Assembly: GCF_031583575.1 (NCBI RefSeq)
Contig: NZ_CP134146.1
Coordinates: 3,534,001 to 3,598,000, forward strand
Direction: 5' to 3'
DNA from: Thalassotalea nanhaiensis
Lineage (GTDB): Bacteria; Pseudomonadota; Gammaproteobacteria; Enterobacterales; Alteromonadaceae
Length of the DNA stretch: 64,000 nt
Part shown: positions 18,284 through 27,683 of the stretch, one piece after another
Layout: each line of letters begins with the position of its first letter
How positions within the stretch are numbered: position 1 is the stretch's first letter
Translations under genes and position numbers: made by a program
Notes under the pieces: model-generated
Seen by the model: only the letters and a program-made list of their open reading frames with translations
Databases searched by the model: none
Told to the model about the DNA's origin: nothing

Positions 18284-19666
18284 TTATAAGTTCTCTTCGG
18301 CAAACTGTGCTAATGAACTTCTTACAACACCATTTAAATTAACCGTAGTACTGCCCGGAAAATCTTTAAATCGTTCAACAATAAAGGTTAAACCTGAGGT
18401 AAGAGCAGTTAGATAGTTACTATCAATTTGCGCTAGGTTACCAGAACAAACCAGCTTAGTGCCTTCACCACAACGAGTAATAATAGTTTTTAGTTGTGCT
18501 GCGGTTAAATTTTGACATTCATCGAGCAATACAATGGCGTTTTGAATGCTTCGACCGCGCATAAAGTTAACGGACTTGAACTGAATATTAGCTTTTTCCA
18601 TGATGTAGTTCATGCTGCCACTCATACTCTCGTCTTGTTTATGTAACACTTCTAAAGAGTCGGTAATCGCGGCCAACCAAGGCGCCATTTTCTCTTCTTC
18701 TGTACCCGGTAAAAAGCCTATAGACTCAGCAATTTCTGGGGTAGAACGCGTTACAATAACCTTATCATAAACGCCTCTTTCAACAACCATTTCTAATGCT
18801 GAAGCTAAGGCCAATAAGGTTTTACCACAACCTGCTGGTCCGGTTAAAATAACTAAATCAATATCAGGATCGAGTAGCGCGTCCATCGCCATGCCTTGAT
18901 AGATATTTTTCGGGTGTATCCCCCAGGCATTACGGCCCATTAGGCGTTCATAACCTAAATCCATAACGGACATTTTGTCATCATCGACGCCAATAATTTT
19001 GCCAGCAAAAGTTTCGTCTTCATCAATCAAGTATTCATTAATATAGGCAGCAGGGATTAATGACTTATCCATCATATGTTGTGTATAGCGGCCATCAGTT
19101 TCACTTTCGCAATTCGTTACTTGCTGCCAAAAGTCGCCAGAAAATTTATGGTAACCCTTAGTTAAAAACTTAATATCATCAACGAGTTGGTCAGTGCGGT
19201 AATCTTCAACAAATGCAAGCCCGGCACCTTTCGCTTTCAAGCGCATATTAATGTCTTTAGTAACCAGCACAACACGCATATCTGCGCGATTTTCTTGCAG
19301 GTATAGAGCGGTATTAATGATACGATTATCATTTTCATTGTCGGACAGCGAGCCTGCTTTTTGCTCTAAATTAAAGTCATTAAAGATGGCTAATGTGCCG
19401 GGTTCGGTTTGAGTTTCAATTTGGTTGGGTAAGGGTACGCCGGCTAATACTTCTTCAGGACTGGCATCCCTTAATGTATCTTCAAGTGCTCTTATAGCAA
19501 CTCGAGCATCGCGGCTTACGTCTTTGTTTCTATCTTTTATACTATCGAGTTCTTCCAAGACAGTCATTGGGATCACGACTTCGTGTTCTTGGAACGATAA
19601 AAATGCAAATGGTTCGTGGAGAAGAATATTGGTGTCTAAAACATAGATAGTGCTTTCATCATTCAT
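18284..19666 (-). CDS. PIN domain-PhoH family ATPase/ribonuclease
   Basis: 460 residues: N-terminal PIN nuclease domain (about 7-150) starting YVLDTNILLHEP, with metal-binding D11 and the later TKDINMRLKAK segment, then a PhoH-type P-loop domain with Walker A GPAGCGKT at 276-283, Walker B IVLLDECQN (about 375) and sensor motif CSGNLAQID. This is the PhoH2/YlaK arrangement, thought to combine RNA unwinding with endoribonuclease activity. It differs from the shorter ybeZ-type PhoH. It is not part of an evident toxin-antitoxin pair. Divergent from rapA across 382 bp. Confidence 0.93.
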   Translation of the reverse strand: MNDESTIYVLDTNILLHEPFAFLSFQEHEVVIPMTVLEELDSIKDRNKDVSRDARVAIRALEDTLRDASPEEVLAGVPLPNQIETQTEPGTLAIFNDFNLEQKAGSLSDNENDNRIINTALYLQENRADMRVVLVTKDINMRLKAKGAGLAFVEDYRTDQLVDDIKFLTKGYHKFSGDFWQQVTNCESETDGRYTQHMMDKSLIPAAYINEYLIDEDETFAGKIIGVDDDKMSVMDLGYERLMGRNAWGIHPKNIYQGMAMDALLDPDIDLVILTGPAGCGKTLLALASALEMVVERGVYDKVIVTRSTPEIAESIGFLPGTEEEKMAPWLAAITDSLEVLHKQDESMSGSMNYIMEKANIQFKSVNFMRGRSIQNAIVLLDECQNLTAAQLKTIITRCGEGTKLVCSGNLAQIDSNYLTALTSGLTFIVERFKDFPGSTTVNLNGVVRSSLAQFAEENL

Positions 19667-20048
19667 AATTTGTCCTACAGCTGGCTATTGTTTCAACTGA
19701 GCATTGTTGCGTAAGATTCATTTATTTCAATAACTTACACATAGCATCACTCGCTAAATTTATTGTTGCGCGTCTGTATCATCACTCCTTTTCCAACATA
19801 TCCTTAAAACCACTTTCGCAGATTATTTACTTTGTTTCAACACTGAATTATGAATATTTTTCATTTAAATCTATCCTTATATAACGAGTACTTTACTCAC
19901 ACTTTTTAACAGTGAATAACTTATTCAATAAATACAGATAAATGGGGTAATTAATTGATGAAATAGCGATGATAAATCGTTAACATAGCGCCCTTTCCAA
20001 CCCGAGCAAATACTTTTTTGGGTTAGTGTTTTCATTTGGAGTATATTT
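19667..20048. other. 382-bp divergent promoter region, phoH / rapA
   Basis: A+T-rich, with no ORF or RNA gene visible. The only secondary structure seen is a weak AACCC ... GGGTT inverted repeat at about 19998-20025 in the rapA leader. A GGAG ribosome-binding site lies 8 bp before the rapA ATG. Confidence 0.4.
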
Positions 20049-22958
20049 ATGTCATTTTTTCTAGGTCAACGTTGGATCAGCGATACTGAATCAGATCAAG
20101 GATTAGGTACCGTAGTTGATTTAGCCGGGAGATTTGTCACTATTTTATTCACCGCGACCGGTGAGTCTCGCCAATATGCCATAAAAGATGCGCCATTAAC
20201 TCGCGTAGTATTTAACGAAGGTGATGTTGTACCTTCACATGAAGGGTTTTCAATTACCATCAATGAAGTAGTTGAGAATAATAACTTATACACCTACATT
20301 GGCCATCGAGTTGACACCAACGAATTGGTCGATCTTAAAGAAATGATGCTTGATCATTTCATTAAATTTAATAAACCTCATGATCGTTTATTGAATGGCC
20401 AGTTTGATCGCTTGGATTGGTACCAATTACGTAAGTCGTCACTAAATTTTCAATACCAACAACAGCAATCTGAATTAACCGGATTAACCGGCGGACGAGT
20501 AAGTTTAATTCCACACCAATTATACATCGCCGAAGAGGTTGGTAAGCGATTTGCACCAAGAGTATTACTGGCCGATGAAGTAGGGCTTGGTAAAACTATT
20601 GAAGCCGGTTTAATACTGCACCAACAGCTCGTTTCTGGACGTGCCAAACGCGCGTTAATTGTTGTTCCAGAATCATTAATGCACCAATGGTTGGTTGAAA
20701 TGCTGCGTCGTTTCAATTTGAAATTCAGCATTTTTGATGCCGAGCGCTGCCAGCAATATGAAGAGGGCGAAAACCCGTTCAGTAGTGAACAATTGGTATT
20801 AGTTAATTTAGACTTTTTAGCAAATAACCCGGATCAATTTGAAAATATTGCTAATGAAGATTGGGACTTAATGATTGTTGATGAAGCACATCACTTGTCA
20901 TGGTCGCAAGCTACACCATCGATTGAATATCAGTGCATTGAAATTTTAGCAGAGAGTATTCCAGGCGTTTTACTGTTAACGGCCACTCCTGATCAACTTG
21001 GTCATGAGAGTCACTTTGCGCGCTTACGTCTGCTCGATCCGGACAGATTTTATAACTACAGTGAATTTATTAAAGAAGAAGAGCAATATGGCGCAGTTGC
21101 CGATGCCGCTAATTCAATATTATCGGGTGATAATTTAAATAGTGCTCAACAACAAACTCTGACCACGTTATTAAGTGAGTCGGATGTAAGCAGTGCGATT
21201 AAAACGCTAAGCAATGATGGTGATGATGACCTTAAACAAGCGGCACGCAAACAGTTACTTTCGCAATTGCTTGATCGCCATGGTACCGGCCGAATTTTAT
21301 TTAGAAACTCTCGTAATACCATTAAAGGGTTTCCAGAAAGAAAATTATTTGCCACCGAATTAGAACTCCCAGAGCAATACCATCAGTGCTTGCAAGAATA
21401 TATTTGCAGTGACGATGATGAGAGTTTAATCGAGAGCGCTGTAAGTAAAAACATCTTCACTCCTGAAGCCTTGTTCCATTTAAATCATCAAGAGCAAGAA
21501 TGGATAGACTTTGATCCGAGAGTAGAATTCTTAATTGATTTACTCAATGAAAATCGCCAACAAAAAGTATTAGTGATTTGTGCTCATGCGCAAACTGCAA
21601 AAGATTTAGAGCAAGCGTTACGTGTTAAAGAAGGTATTCGCGCGGCAGTATTTCATGAAGGTATGAGTATTTTTGAACGCGATAAAGCCGCCGCCTACTT
21701 TGCTCAGGAAGAAGATAGCGCACAAGTACTGTTATGTTCTGAAATTGGTTCTGAAGGACGAAACTTCCAATTTGCTCATCATTTAGTACTGTTTGATTTG
21801 CCTCGTAACCCTGACTTATTAGAACAACGTATTGGCCGTTTAGACCGAATTGGTCAAACTGAAACAATATGCTTGCATGTGCCCTACTTTGCTAATTCAC
21901 CGCAAGCGCTGCTGCTTAATTGGTATCACCATGGTCTGAATGCATTTGAGCATACTTGTGTTACCGCAAGAGCTGTATACGACGAGTTTGGTACAGCGAT
22001 GATGCAAACTGCTCTGCAAGGATTATGGCAAGAAGATGCTATTAGCAACATTATTAATGCTTCACATGAACTGCATTTGAAAATTAAAGCTGATTTAGAG
22101 TCTGGCCGTGACAAGTTACTTGAGCTGAATTCTTCGGGCCAAGGAAAAGCCGAACAGCTGGTGCTTGATATTGACAAGCTCGATAACCAACACGAATTAG
22201 CACAGTACATGTTTTCTGTGTTTGATGTATTTGGTTTAGAGCAAGACGATAAAGCCGATAATGCGATTGCCTTACAACCGAGCGAACATATGCTTAGCGC
22301 AAACTTCCCGTGTTTACCTGAAGATGGTGCAACAATTACGTTTGACCGCCAATCGGCACTAAGTAATGAAGATTATCAAATGCTGACTTGGGATCACCCT
22401 ATGGTACGTGGCTCTATGGATTTGATCTTAAGTGATGAGATTGGTAATGCCAGCATCGGTATTTTAAAAAATCCTGCAATTCCAGTGGGCACATTCTTCA
22501 TTGAGAACATTTTTACCCTTGAAGCGATGGCACCAAGTCAATTGCAATTAGGCCGTTATTTACCAACCACACCGGTTCGTATCCTGTTAGATAAAAACGG
22601 CAATAATTTATCAGATAAAGTTGGTGAGAGTGTGTTAGATAATCAGCTGTCACCCGTGAAAAAGCAAACTGGTTTGCAATTGGTTAAGGCCCTTAAGGGA
22701 CAAATTCCAAATCTTGTTGAAAAAGCAGAAGGCTTTAGCCAACAAAAGATAAATGATATTCAACAAAAAGCATTGGCTGCGATGAACACGGCCTTAGACG
22801 AAGAGCACCAAAGACTTACAGCGTTGGCAAAAATAAACCCGAACATTCGCCAATCTGAGCTTGATTTTATTCGTCATCAGCAAACCGAATTAACTCACTT
22901 TATCAGCAATGCGCAATTAAAATTTGAAGCGATTCGTTTAATTGTTGTTAGTCATTAG
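20049..22958 (+). CDS. rapA: RNA polymerase-associated SWI2/SNF2 ATPase RapA
   Basis: 969 residues, the normal RapA size. N-terminal Tudor-like domains start MSFFLGQRWISDTESDQGLG. The ATPase core has Walker A LLADEVGLGKTIEAG (about 175-190), DEAH box LMIVDEAHHLSW, LLTATPDQLGHESHFARLRL, and helicase C motif VI LEQRIGRLDRIGQ. RapA binds RNA polymerase and promotes its recycling after termination. rluA follows 20 bp downstream, as in E. coli. Confidence 0.97.
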   Translation: MSFFLGQRWISDTESDQGLGTVVDLAGRFVTILFTATGESRQYAIKDAPLTRVVFNEGDVVPSHEGFSITINEVVENNNLYTYIGHRVDTNELVDLKEMMLDHFIKFNKPHDRLLNGQFDRLDWYQLRKSSLNFQYQQQQSELTGLTGGRVSLIPHQLYIAEEVGKRFAPRVLLADEVGLGKTIEAGLILHQQLVSGRAKRALIVVPESLMHQWLVEMLRRFNLKFSIFDAERCQQYEEGENPFSSEQLVLVNLDFLANNPDQFENIANEDWDLMIVDEAHHLSWSQATPSIEYQCIEILAESIPGVLLLTATPDQLGHESHFARLRLLDPDRFYNYSEFIKEEEQYGAVADAANSILSGDNLNSAQQQTLTTLLSESDVSSAIKTLSNDGDDDLKQAARKQLLSQLLDRHGTGRILFRNSRNTIKGFPERKLFATELELPEQYHQCLQEYICSDDDESLIESAVSKNIFTPEALFHLNHQEQEWIDFDPRVEFLIDLLNENRQQKVLVICAHAQTAKDLEQALRVKEGIRAAVFHEGMSIFERDKAAAYFAQEEDSAQVLLCSEIGSEGRNFQFAHHLVLFDLPRNPDLLEQRIGRLDRIGQTETICLHVPYFANSPQALLLNWYHHGLNAFEHTCVTARAVYDEFGTAMMQTALQGLWQEDAISNIINASHELHLKIKADLESGRDKLLELNSSGQGKAEQLVLDIDKLDNQHELAQYMFSVFDVFGLEQDDKADNAIALQPSEHMLSANFPCLPEDGATITFDRQSALSNEDYQMLTWDHPMVRGSMDLILSDEIGNASIGILKNPAIPVGTFFIENIFTLEAMAPSQLQLGRYLPTTPVRILLDKNGNNLSDKVGESVLDNQLSPVKKQTGLQLVKALKGQIPNLVEKAEGFSQQKINDIQQKALAAMNTALDEEHQRLTALAKINPNIRQSELDFIRHQQTELTHFISNAQLKFEAIRLIVVSH

Positions 22959-22978
22959 AATATAAGAAGTATCTAAAC

Positions 22979-23647
22979 ATGAGCGCCAACCCTGATTTTA
23001 TTTATGAGCCGCCAATGGATCCTTATCTTGATATTATTTATCAGGATGAGGATATTGTGGTATTAAATAAACAAAGTGATTTATTGTCTGTAACGGGCCG
23101 TTTGCCTGAGCATCAAGATTGCTTACAAACACGTGTTTGCCGTGTATTCCCAACCGCCACCATAGTGCACCGTTTAGATATGGCCACATCTGGCATTATT
23201 ATCATGGCACTTAATAAGCCAAGTCATGTCGCTATCAGCAGACAATTTGAACAGCGTCAAACTGAAAAGTATTATATCGCCAGAGTACTTGGTCACATTA
23301 AAGAGCCTACAGGTGAAATAACCCTACCATTAATATGTGACTGGCCTAATAGGCCAATGCAAATGGTGTGTTATGAGCGAGGTAAGCAAGCACAAACTCA
23401 CTATCAGGTATTAAGTCAGGATGAACACACTACCTTGGTAAAATTAAAGCCGGTAACCGGCAGGACTCATCAATTAAGAGTACATATGCGCGAGCTTGGC
23501 CACCCTATCATTGGTGACCGATTATATGCACCAATTGAAGCAACAGAAGGTAGAGAGCGAATGTGTTTACACTCGCAATTTTACGCAATATTTCACCCAA
23601 GAACCGGTGAAAGAATTGAATTTAATGCCGACTGCCCTTTTACATAG
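22979..23647 (+). CDS. rluA: Dual-specificity 23S rRNA/tRNA pseudouridine synthase RluA
   Basis: 222 residues. Catalytic motif HRLDMATSGIIIMAL with the nucleophilic aspartate, substrate segment GRTHQLRVHMRELGHPIIGD, and N-terminal DIIYQDEDIVVLNKQSDLLSV. There is no S4 domain, as expected for RluA (23S U746 and tRNA U32). The rapA neighbour supports RluA over RluC/RluD. It converges with glnE with 6 bp between the stop codons. Confidence 0.93.
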   Translation: MSANPDFIYEPPMDPYLDIIYQDEDIVVLNKQSDLLSVTGRLPEHQDCLQTRVCRVFPTATIVHRLDMATSGIIIMALNKPSHVAISRQFEQRQTEKYYIARVLGHIKEPTGEITLPLICDWPNRPMQMVCYERGKQAQTHYQVLSQDEHTTLVKLKPVTGRTHQLRVHMRELGHPIIGDRLYAPIEATEGRERMCLHSQFYAIFHPRTGERIEFNADCPFT

Positions 23648-23671
23648 GCCTTTCTAATAAAGGTGTTTTTT
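23648..23671 (+). terminator. Possible terminator after rluA
   Basis: CCTTT-CTAAT-AAAGG hairpin followed by TGTTTTTT, partly inside the end of the convergent glnE gene. The stem is short and A+T-rich. Confidence 0.45.
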
Positions 23672-26515
23672 CCAAATTTTACTTACTTGCTCACGCTCTT
23701 TAAGTAATTGATCGTCGGCCATTTGAACCGGTAAATTTTGCAATACCAAAGCATGGCCGCTATCTCTTAATTCGCAGTAAGTCGACACTAGCAGTGTTTC
23801 ATCTTCAGTGCTGATCAACTGCTGCTGTCTCAGTAACTCAAAGATCCTGACATTATCAGGAAAAGTCGTTAATTGTGGGACTTGGTGACTGTTATTTAGC
23901 ACTAAAAACTGTGCTAAAAATTCAATATCAGCCATCCCACCAACACTTTGTTTAATATCAACAAAATTATTAGAGCTGCTGTCTAAATGATCTCTCATGC
24001 GGGTTCGCATTTTAATAACATCTTCTCGTAGCGAATCTGAATTCCGCTTACGAGTTAAAATATTGTGTCTGATTCTGGCAAAGTTTTCGGCAAGTTGCTC
24101 TTCACCATAAACAACTCTTGCCCGTACCAGCGCTTGATGCTCCCATGTCCAAGCGTCGGTTTCTTGATAGTGTTCAAACGTATCAATGTGTACCACCATC
24201 AAGCCCGAATTACCCGATGGCCGTAGACGCATATCGGCTTCATACAAGGTGCCATTGGCCGTACGAGTATTAAATAAGTGTAGAATTCTTTGCGCCATTT
24301 TTAAATAAAAATGGTTCGCACTAATCGATTTTTCGCCATTGGTTTGATCGTCCTTATTACGATTATGAACGAATACTAAATCGAGATCTGATCCATACCC
24401 CAGCTCGAAGCCGCCCAGCTTACCATAACCTATCACCGCAAAGCCTTTATCAGTTGTTCCTAAAGTAGAATTTGGCTGACCGTATCTATGTACCATCTGT
24501 TGCCAAGCCATATTTACAACGTCACCAATTATCGCCTCTGCAACGGCTGTTAAATGATCGCTCACTTTCATGACCGGCAAAATACCGGTAATGTCTGCAG
24601 CAGCAATTTTTAATTGTTTAGACTGTTTAAACTGTCTTAAGCCTTCCATTTGCGCTTCAAGATCATCTTCTGGAATACGCATCATATGTTCATTTAACTG
24701 CTGTTTATAATCACTAAGTAAAGGGATGGAATATAATATTTTTGGATCGATCAATTCATCAAGCAATATTGGAAACTTTGATAAATACTCACTTATCCAA
24801 GCACTGGCACGACATAGTTTTAGTAGCTGTTTAAACGCAGGAGGGTTTTCATAAAGTAATTCTAGATAGGCCGTTCTGGTAACAATTTTACTTAACACTT
24901 GGAGCGTTCTTTCAAGTGTTATTGCGGGCTTTGGCTCGGTCGTTAATTGCTCGATAATTACCGGCATTAGTTTATCAATAACCAAGCGGCCACGATTACC
25001 AATACTGCGCTTTTGTATTTCAGCTTTAAAATGAATTAATTGTTTATTAATTTCTTCTGCAGGCCAGTCCGGTTGTAATTTTAATATCCAACTTATCGAT
25101 TCTGCATCTTCCCAGTTTGCCAACCACAGCGTTACCCAGTGCTGATTGACACTATTGGTTTGTTCATTATCTTCGCCAATAAGTAAACTAAACTCATGAT
25201 TAACGGCCTGCATATGGTGCTGACACTGTGCTAAATAATCATCCCATTGCTCAAACCCGAGTAAAAGACACAGCCGAGCTTGGTTTTTTTCATCCATTGG
25301 CAATTGTTGAGTTTGCTGATCGTTAAACGCTTGAATGGCATTTTCACTGCGCCTTAAAAAGTAATAGGCATCAATAAGTACTTGTTCCGATGTTGCTTCT
25401 ATACAGTCATGTTTAACCAATAAGCTCAGAGCGGTTAATAGACTGCGTTGTTGCAGTTCAGGGATCCTGCCGCCACGGATCAGCTGAAAAACTTGAGCAA
25501 TAAATTCAATTTCTCTAATGCCACCTTCGCCCAATTTAATATTGTGCTGTAATTGTCGTCGGCGCGCTTCTTGGGCGATCATAAGTTTCATTCTGCGAAA
25601 ACTTTCAATTACGCTGAAATCGATATAACGACGGTAAATAAAGGGCCTAAGTAAATCATTGAGTTGTTGCTGATAGGGCGTATCACCGATGATCCTGGCT
25701 TTTAGCATCGCATAGCGCTCCCAATCACGCCCCTGATCTTGGTAATAATTCTCCATTGCAGCAAAGCTGAGTACTAAAGGCCCACTGTCACCAAAGGGTC
25801 TTAAGCGCATATCGACTCGATATACAAAACCATCTTTTGTCACTTGATCGAGCGCTGAAATTAGCTTTTGCCCTAACCTGGTAAAGTATTGCTGATTGTC
25901 AATGCTGCGCCTTGCACCTTGTGTTTGCCCGCTAGAAGGGTAAACAAATATTAAATCTATATCTGATGAAAAATTTAACTCTTTACCGCCGAGTTTACCC
26001 ATACCGTAAACCAGTAATGGTTGCTCTTCACCTTGAGCATTTTGTGGTTGACCCCAAAGTGTCTTGCAATAGCTTGATAGCCAGTTTAATGCCGCTTCAA
26101 TAAGTGTATCGGCTAGATGGGACAAATTAGCTAGGGATACTTTTAAATCACATCCCTGGCAAAGATCTGCAACGGACATTGCCATCAAGAATTTATTGCG
26201 TATTTGCCTTAATGCTTGGTGCAATTCATCTTCGTTCTTACATTGTTCAATTTGTTCAAATATATAAGACTTGGCATTAATCACTTCGCTAAAGTTAAAT
26301 GAAGTTTGACAGATAATATCCGTAACCCAGTGTGGTTTGCTAATGAGGCCTTCAGCAACAAAGTCACTCATCGAAAAAGCATGCTTTAATAAGGATATTT
26401 GCTCAGCGGTTAATGACTGCAAAACCTCAGGAGCATTTTCAGCAAATCGTGAAAAGTGGGCGCTTTGTTGTTGAAGAAGTATGTCTTGTACACTATTTGA
26501 ACGTAAACTTGGCAC
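23654..26515 (-). CDS. glnE: Bifunctional glutamine synthetase adenylyltransferase/deadenylase
   Basis: 953 residues, full length. Two nucleotidyltransferase domains are visible: N-terminal adenylyl removase with YGMGKLGGKELNFSSDIDLIFVYP (about 170-195) and C-terminal adenylyl transferase with IGYGKLGGFELGYGSDLDLVFVHN (about 690-715), each followed by a helical GlnD-type domain. It sets glutamine synthetase activity in response to PII. In E. coli glnE is next to ygiF. Here a cluster of seven genes (26689-31470) sits between them. Confidence 0.97.
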   Translation of the reverse strand: MPSLRSNSVQDILLQQQSAHFSRFAENAPEVLQSLTAEQISLLKHAFSMSDFVAEGLISKPHWVTDIICQTSFNFSEVINAKSYIFEQIEQCKNEDELHQALRQIRNKFLMAMSVADLCQGCDLKVSLANLSHLADTLIEAALNWLSSYCKTLWGQPQNAQGEEQPLLVYGMGKLGGKELNFSSDIDLIFVYPSSGQTQGARRSIDNQQYFTRLGQKLISALDQVTKDGFVYRVDMRLRPFGDSGPLVLSFAAMENYYQDQGRDWERYAMLKARIIGDTPYQQQLNDLLRPFIYRRYIDFSVIESFRRMKLMIAQEARRRQLQHNIKLGEGGIREIEFIAQVFQLIRGGRIPELQQRSLLTALSLLVKHDCIEATSEQVLIDAYYFLRRSENAIQAFNDQQTQQLPMDEKNQARLCLLLGFEQWDDYLAQCQHHMQAVNHEFSLLIGEDNEQTNSVNQHWVTLWLANWEDAESISWILKLQPDWPAEEINKQLIHFKAEIQKRSIGNRGRLVIDKLMPVIIEQLTTEPKPAITLERTLQVLSKIVTRTAYLELLYENPPAFKQLLKLCRASAWISEYLSKFPILLDELIDPKILYSIPLLSDYKQQLNEHMMRIPEDDLEAQMEGLRQFKQSKQLKIAAADITGILPVMKVSDHLTAVAEAIIGDVVNMAWQQMVHRYGQPNSTLGTTDKGFAVIGYGKLGGFELGYGSDLDLVFVHNRNKDDQTNGEKSISANHFYLKMAQRILHLFNTRTANGTLYEADMRLRPSGNSGLMVVHIDTFEHYQETDAWTWEHQALVRARVVYGEEQLAENFARIRHNILTRKRNSDSLREDVIKMRTRMRDHLDSSSNNFVDIKQSVGGMADIEFLAQFLVLNNSHQVPQLTTFPDNVRIFELLRQQQLISTEDETLLVSTYCELRDSGHALVLQNLPVQMADDQLLKEREQVSKIWKKHLY

Positions 26516-26560
26516 TGTTGAATTCCATAAATGATAAATTTTGCTAACAATTGAAACCTA

Positions 26561-26588
26561 TTGAAACAATTGAAAATAGACATATTAT
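26561..26588 (+). promoter_or_regulatory. Candidate promoter of the lipoprotein-DUF350 genes
   Basis: TTGAAA (26561-26566), 16-bp spacer, TATTAT (26583-26588). The -10 hexamer lies inside the palindrome GACATATTATGTC, so a protein bound there would block polymerase. The assignment rests on this overlap and on the match to the sigma-70 consensus. Confidence 0.5.
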
Positions 26589-26591
26589 GTC
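26579..26591. promoter_or_regulatory. Palindromic operator copy 1, GACATATTATGTC
   Basis: Six-base perfect inverted repeat GACATA / TATGTC around one base. The same palindrome recurs at 28607-28619 and, with the central base inverted, at 28643-28655, and I see it nowhere else in the window. All three copies lie in the two main upstream regions of the PspA-like cluster. Confidence 0.7.
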
Positions 26592-26605
26592 GTTAGTGGT
26601 ATTAA

Positions 26606-26646
26606 TACCAATTCTCGCTAAGTGGGTAAACCTAAGAGATTTGGTA
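26606..26646. repeat. Imperfect inverted repeat in the leader of the lipoprotein gene
   Basis: Arms TACCAATTCTC and GAGATTTGGTA pair at 10 of 11 positions across a 19-base loop. It lies in the 5' untranslated region between the candidate promoter and the ATG. It could be an RNA hairpin or a remnant of a small repeat element. Confidence 0.5.
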
Positions 26647-26688
26647 TACACCCTTTACCTTAGCATTTTTGAAGGAAAGAGAGCAGGA

Positions 26689-27669
26689 ATGCAATCAATA
26701 AAAATTATATTGCTGATGATAGCCATAACGTTAACTGGTTGTGGCGACCCATATATTGAGCAAGTTAAAGGCCAAACGCCTATTACCGAACAACGCATTG
26801 CACAACTTGGCAATGCTCTTGAAAACGGTCAAGTACGTAACGCAAACTTGATCAATCAATACGCAGAAAAAATACTATCCATAAATCCAGATATGGAGCC
26901 ACTTGTTGAAGAATTTAAAAAAGACGCAACAATTAATGGCCCGATGTATTTGGCATTGTTAGACCGTATACAAACGGTTAAAAGTCAGCCTCAGATGTTT
27001 GAGAGTAATCAGGCAGTTTATCAGGAATTGCTTAATATTTATCAAGCTGGTGACCCGGTTTTATATTCAGATGCATTAAGTGACCCATTAAACGTATTAG
27101 CGGATATGTCAGCTGGCGCTTTGCCTAGAATTAATTCCGTGAGTAAAGAACAAGGCTTAGCCGCAAATAATGCCCAAGATTTTGGGGTTGGATCGCAGCT
27201 AGTGGGTAACCCATCTTATGGTAGCTGGCAAACCGACAGTTCTGGCATGTCGTTTTGGGCTTGGTATGGCATGTACTCAATGATGGGTAATATGTTTGGC
27301 GGTAATCGTATTTATTATGATAGTTGGGGCCGAAATAGAGGTTACAGTTATTACAATGACTATGGTCGTAGTCGATACACCTCACCAAGAGATATGCGTA
27401 AACAATCGCAGGTTGAAACCAGAACGCGTAAATCATTTGAAAGTAAAGGTCAAAAGTTTACCAGCACTTACAGCAAAAACCGTAAGGGCTCTTCAGGTTT
27501 GTCAAAGCAAAGCCAAAATGCACAAAAAACGGCGAGCAAATTTCGTAGTAATGGCTCGAGTAAATCTAAATTTAGTAAAAAATCGAGATACTCAAAACAA
27601 GCCACCAAACCGCGTTTTCGTCAAAAAAGAAAATCATTTATATCTCGCGGTTTTAGACGTAGAAGATAA
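26689..27669 (+). CDS. Predicted lipoprotein with strongly basic, Ser/Lys/Arg-rich C-terminus
   Basis: 326 residues from the ATG at 26689, chosen because CAGGA lies just upstream and because it yields a lipoprotein signal: KIILLMIAITLTGCGDPY with the lipobox LTGC. The frame stays open upstream to 26551, but that part overlaps the promoter and operator. The middle part (about 25-170) is helical and polar. It is followed by a Gly/Met/Trp/Tyr-rich stretch (SFWAWYGMYSMMGNMFGGN) and a tail of about 110 residues with about 40 Lys/Arg and many Ser, ending in RGFRRRR. I do not recognise a family. The position 14 bp before the DUF350 gene suggests a common role at the envelope; the basic tail could contact anionic lipids, LPS or peptidoglycan. 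Confidence 0.8.
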   Translation: MQSIKIILLMIAITLTGCGDPYIEQVKGQTPITEQRIAQLGNALENGQVRNANLINQYAEKILSINPDMEPLVEEFKKDATINGPMYLALLDRIQTVKSQPQMFESNQAVYQELLNIYQAGDPVLYSDALSDPLNVLADMSAGALPRINSVSKEQGLAANNAQDFGVGSQLVGNPSYGSWQTDSSGMSFWAWYGMYSMMGNMFGGNRIYYDSWGRNRGYSYYNDYGRSRYTSPRDMRKQSQVETRTRKSFESKGQKFTSTYSKNRKGSSGLSKQSQNAQKTASKFRSNGSSKSKFSKKSRYSKQATKPRFRQKRKSFISRGFRRRR

Positions 27670-27683
27670 TAGGAAAAATACAT

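Noticed and set aside
26579-26591. LexA or Fur box reading of the GACATA-W-TATGTC palindrome
   Set aside because: It lacks the CTGT-N8-ACAG layout of LexA in gammaproteobacteria and the GATAAT hexamers of Fur.
26551-26688. Longer start of the lipoprotein gene at 26551
   Set aside because: It would bury the lipobox about 75 residues in and overlap the promoter and operator; the ATG at 26689 has a ribosome-binding site and gives a correct signal peptide.
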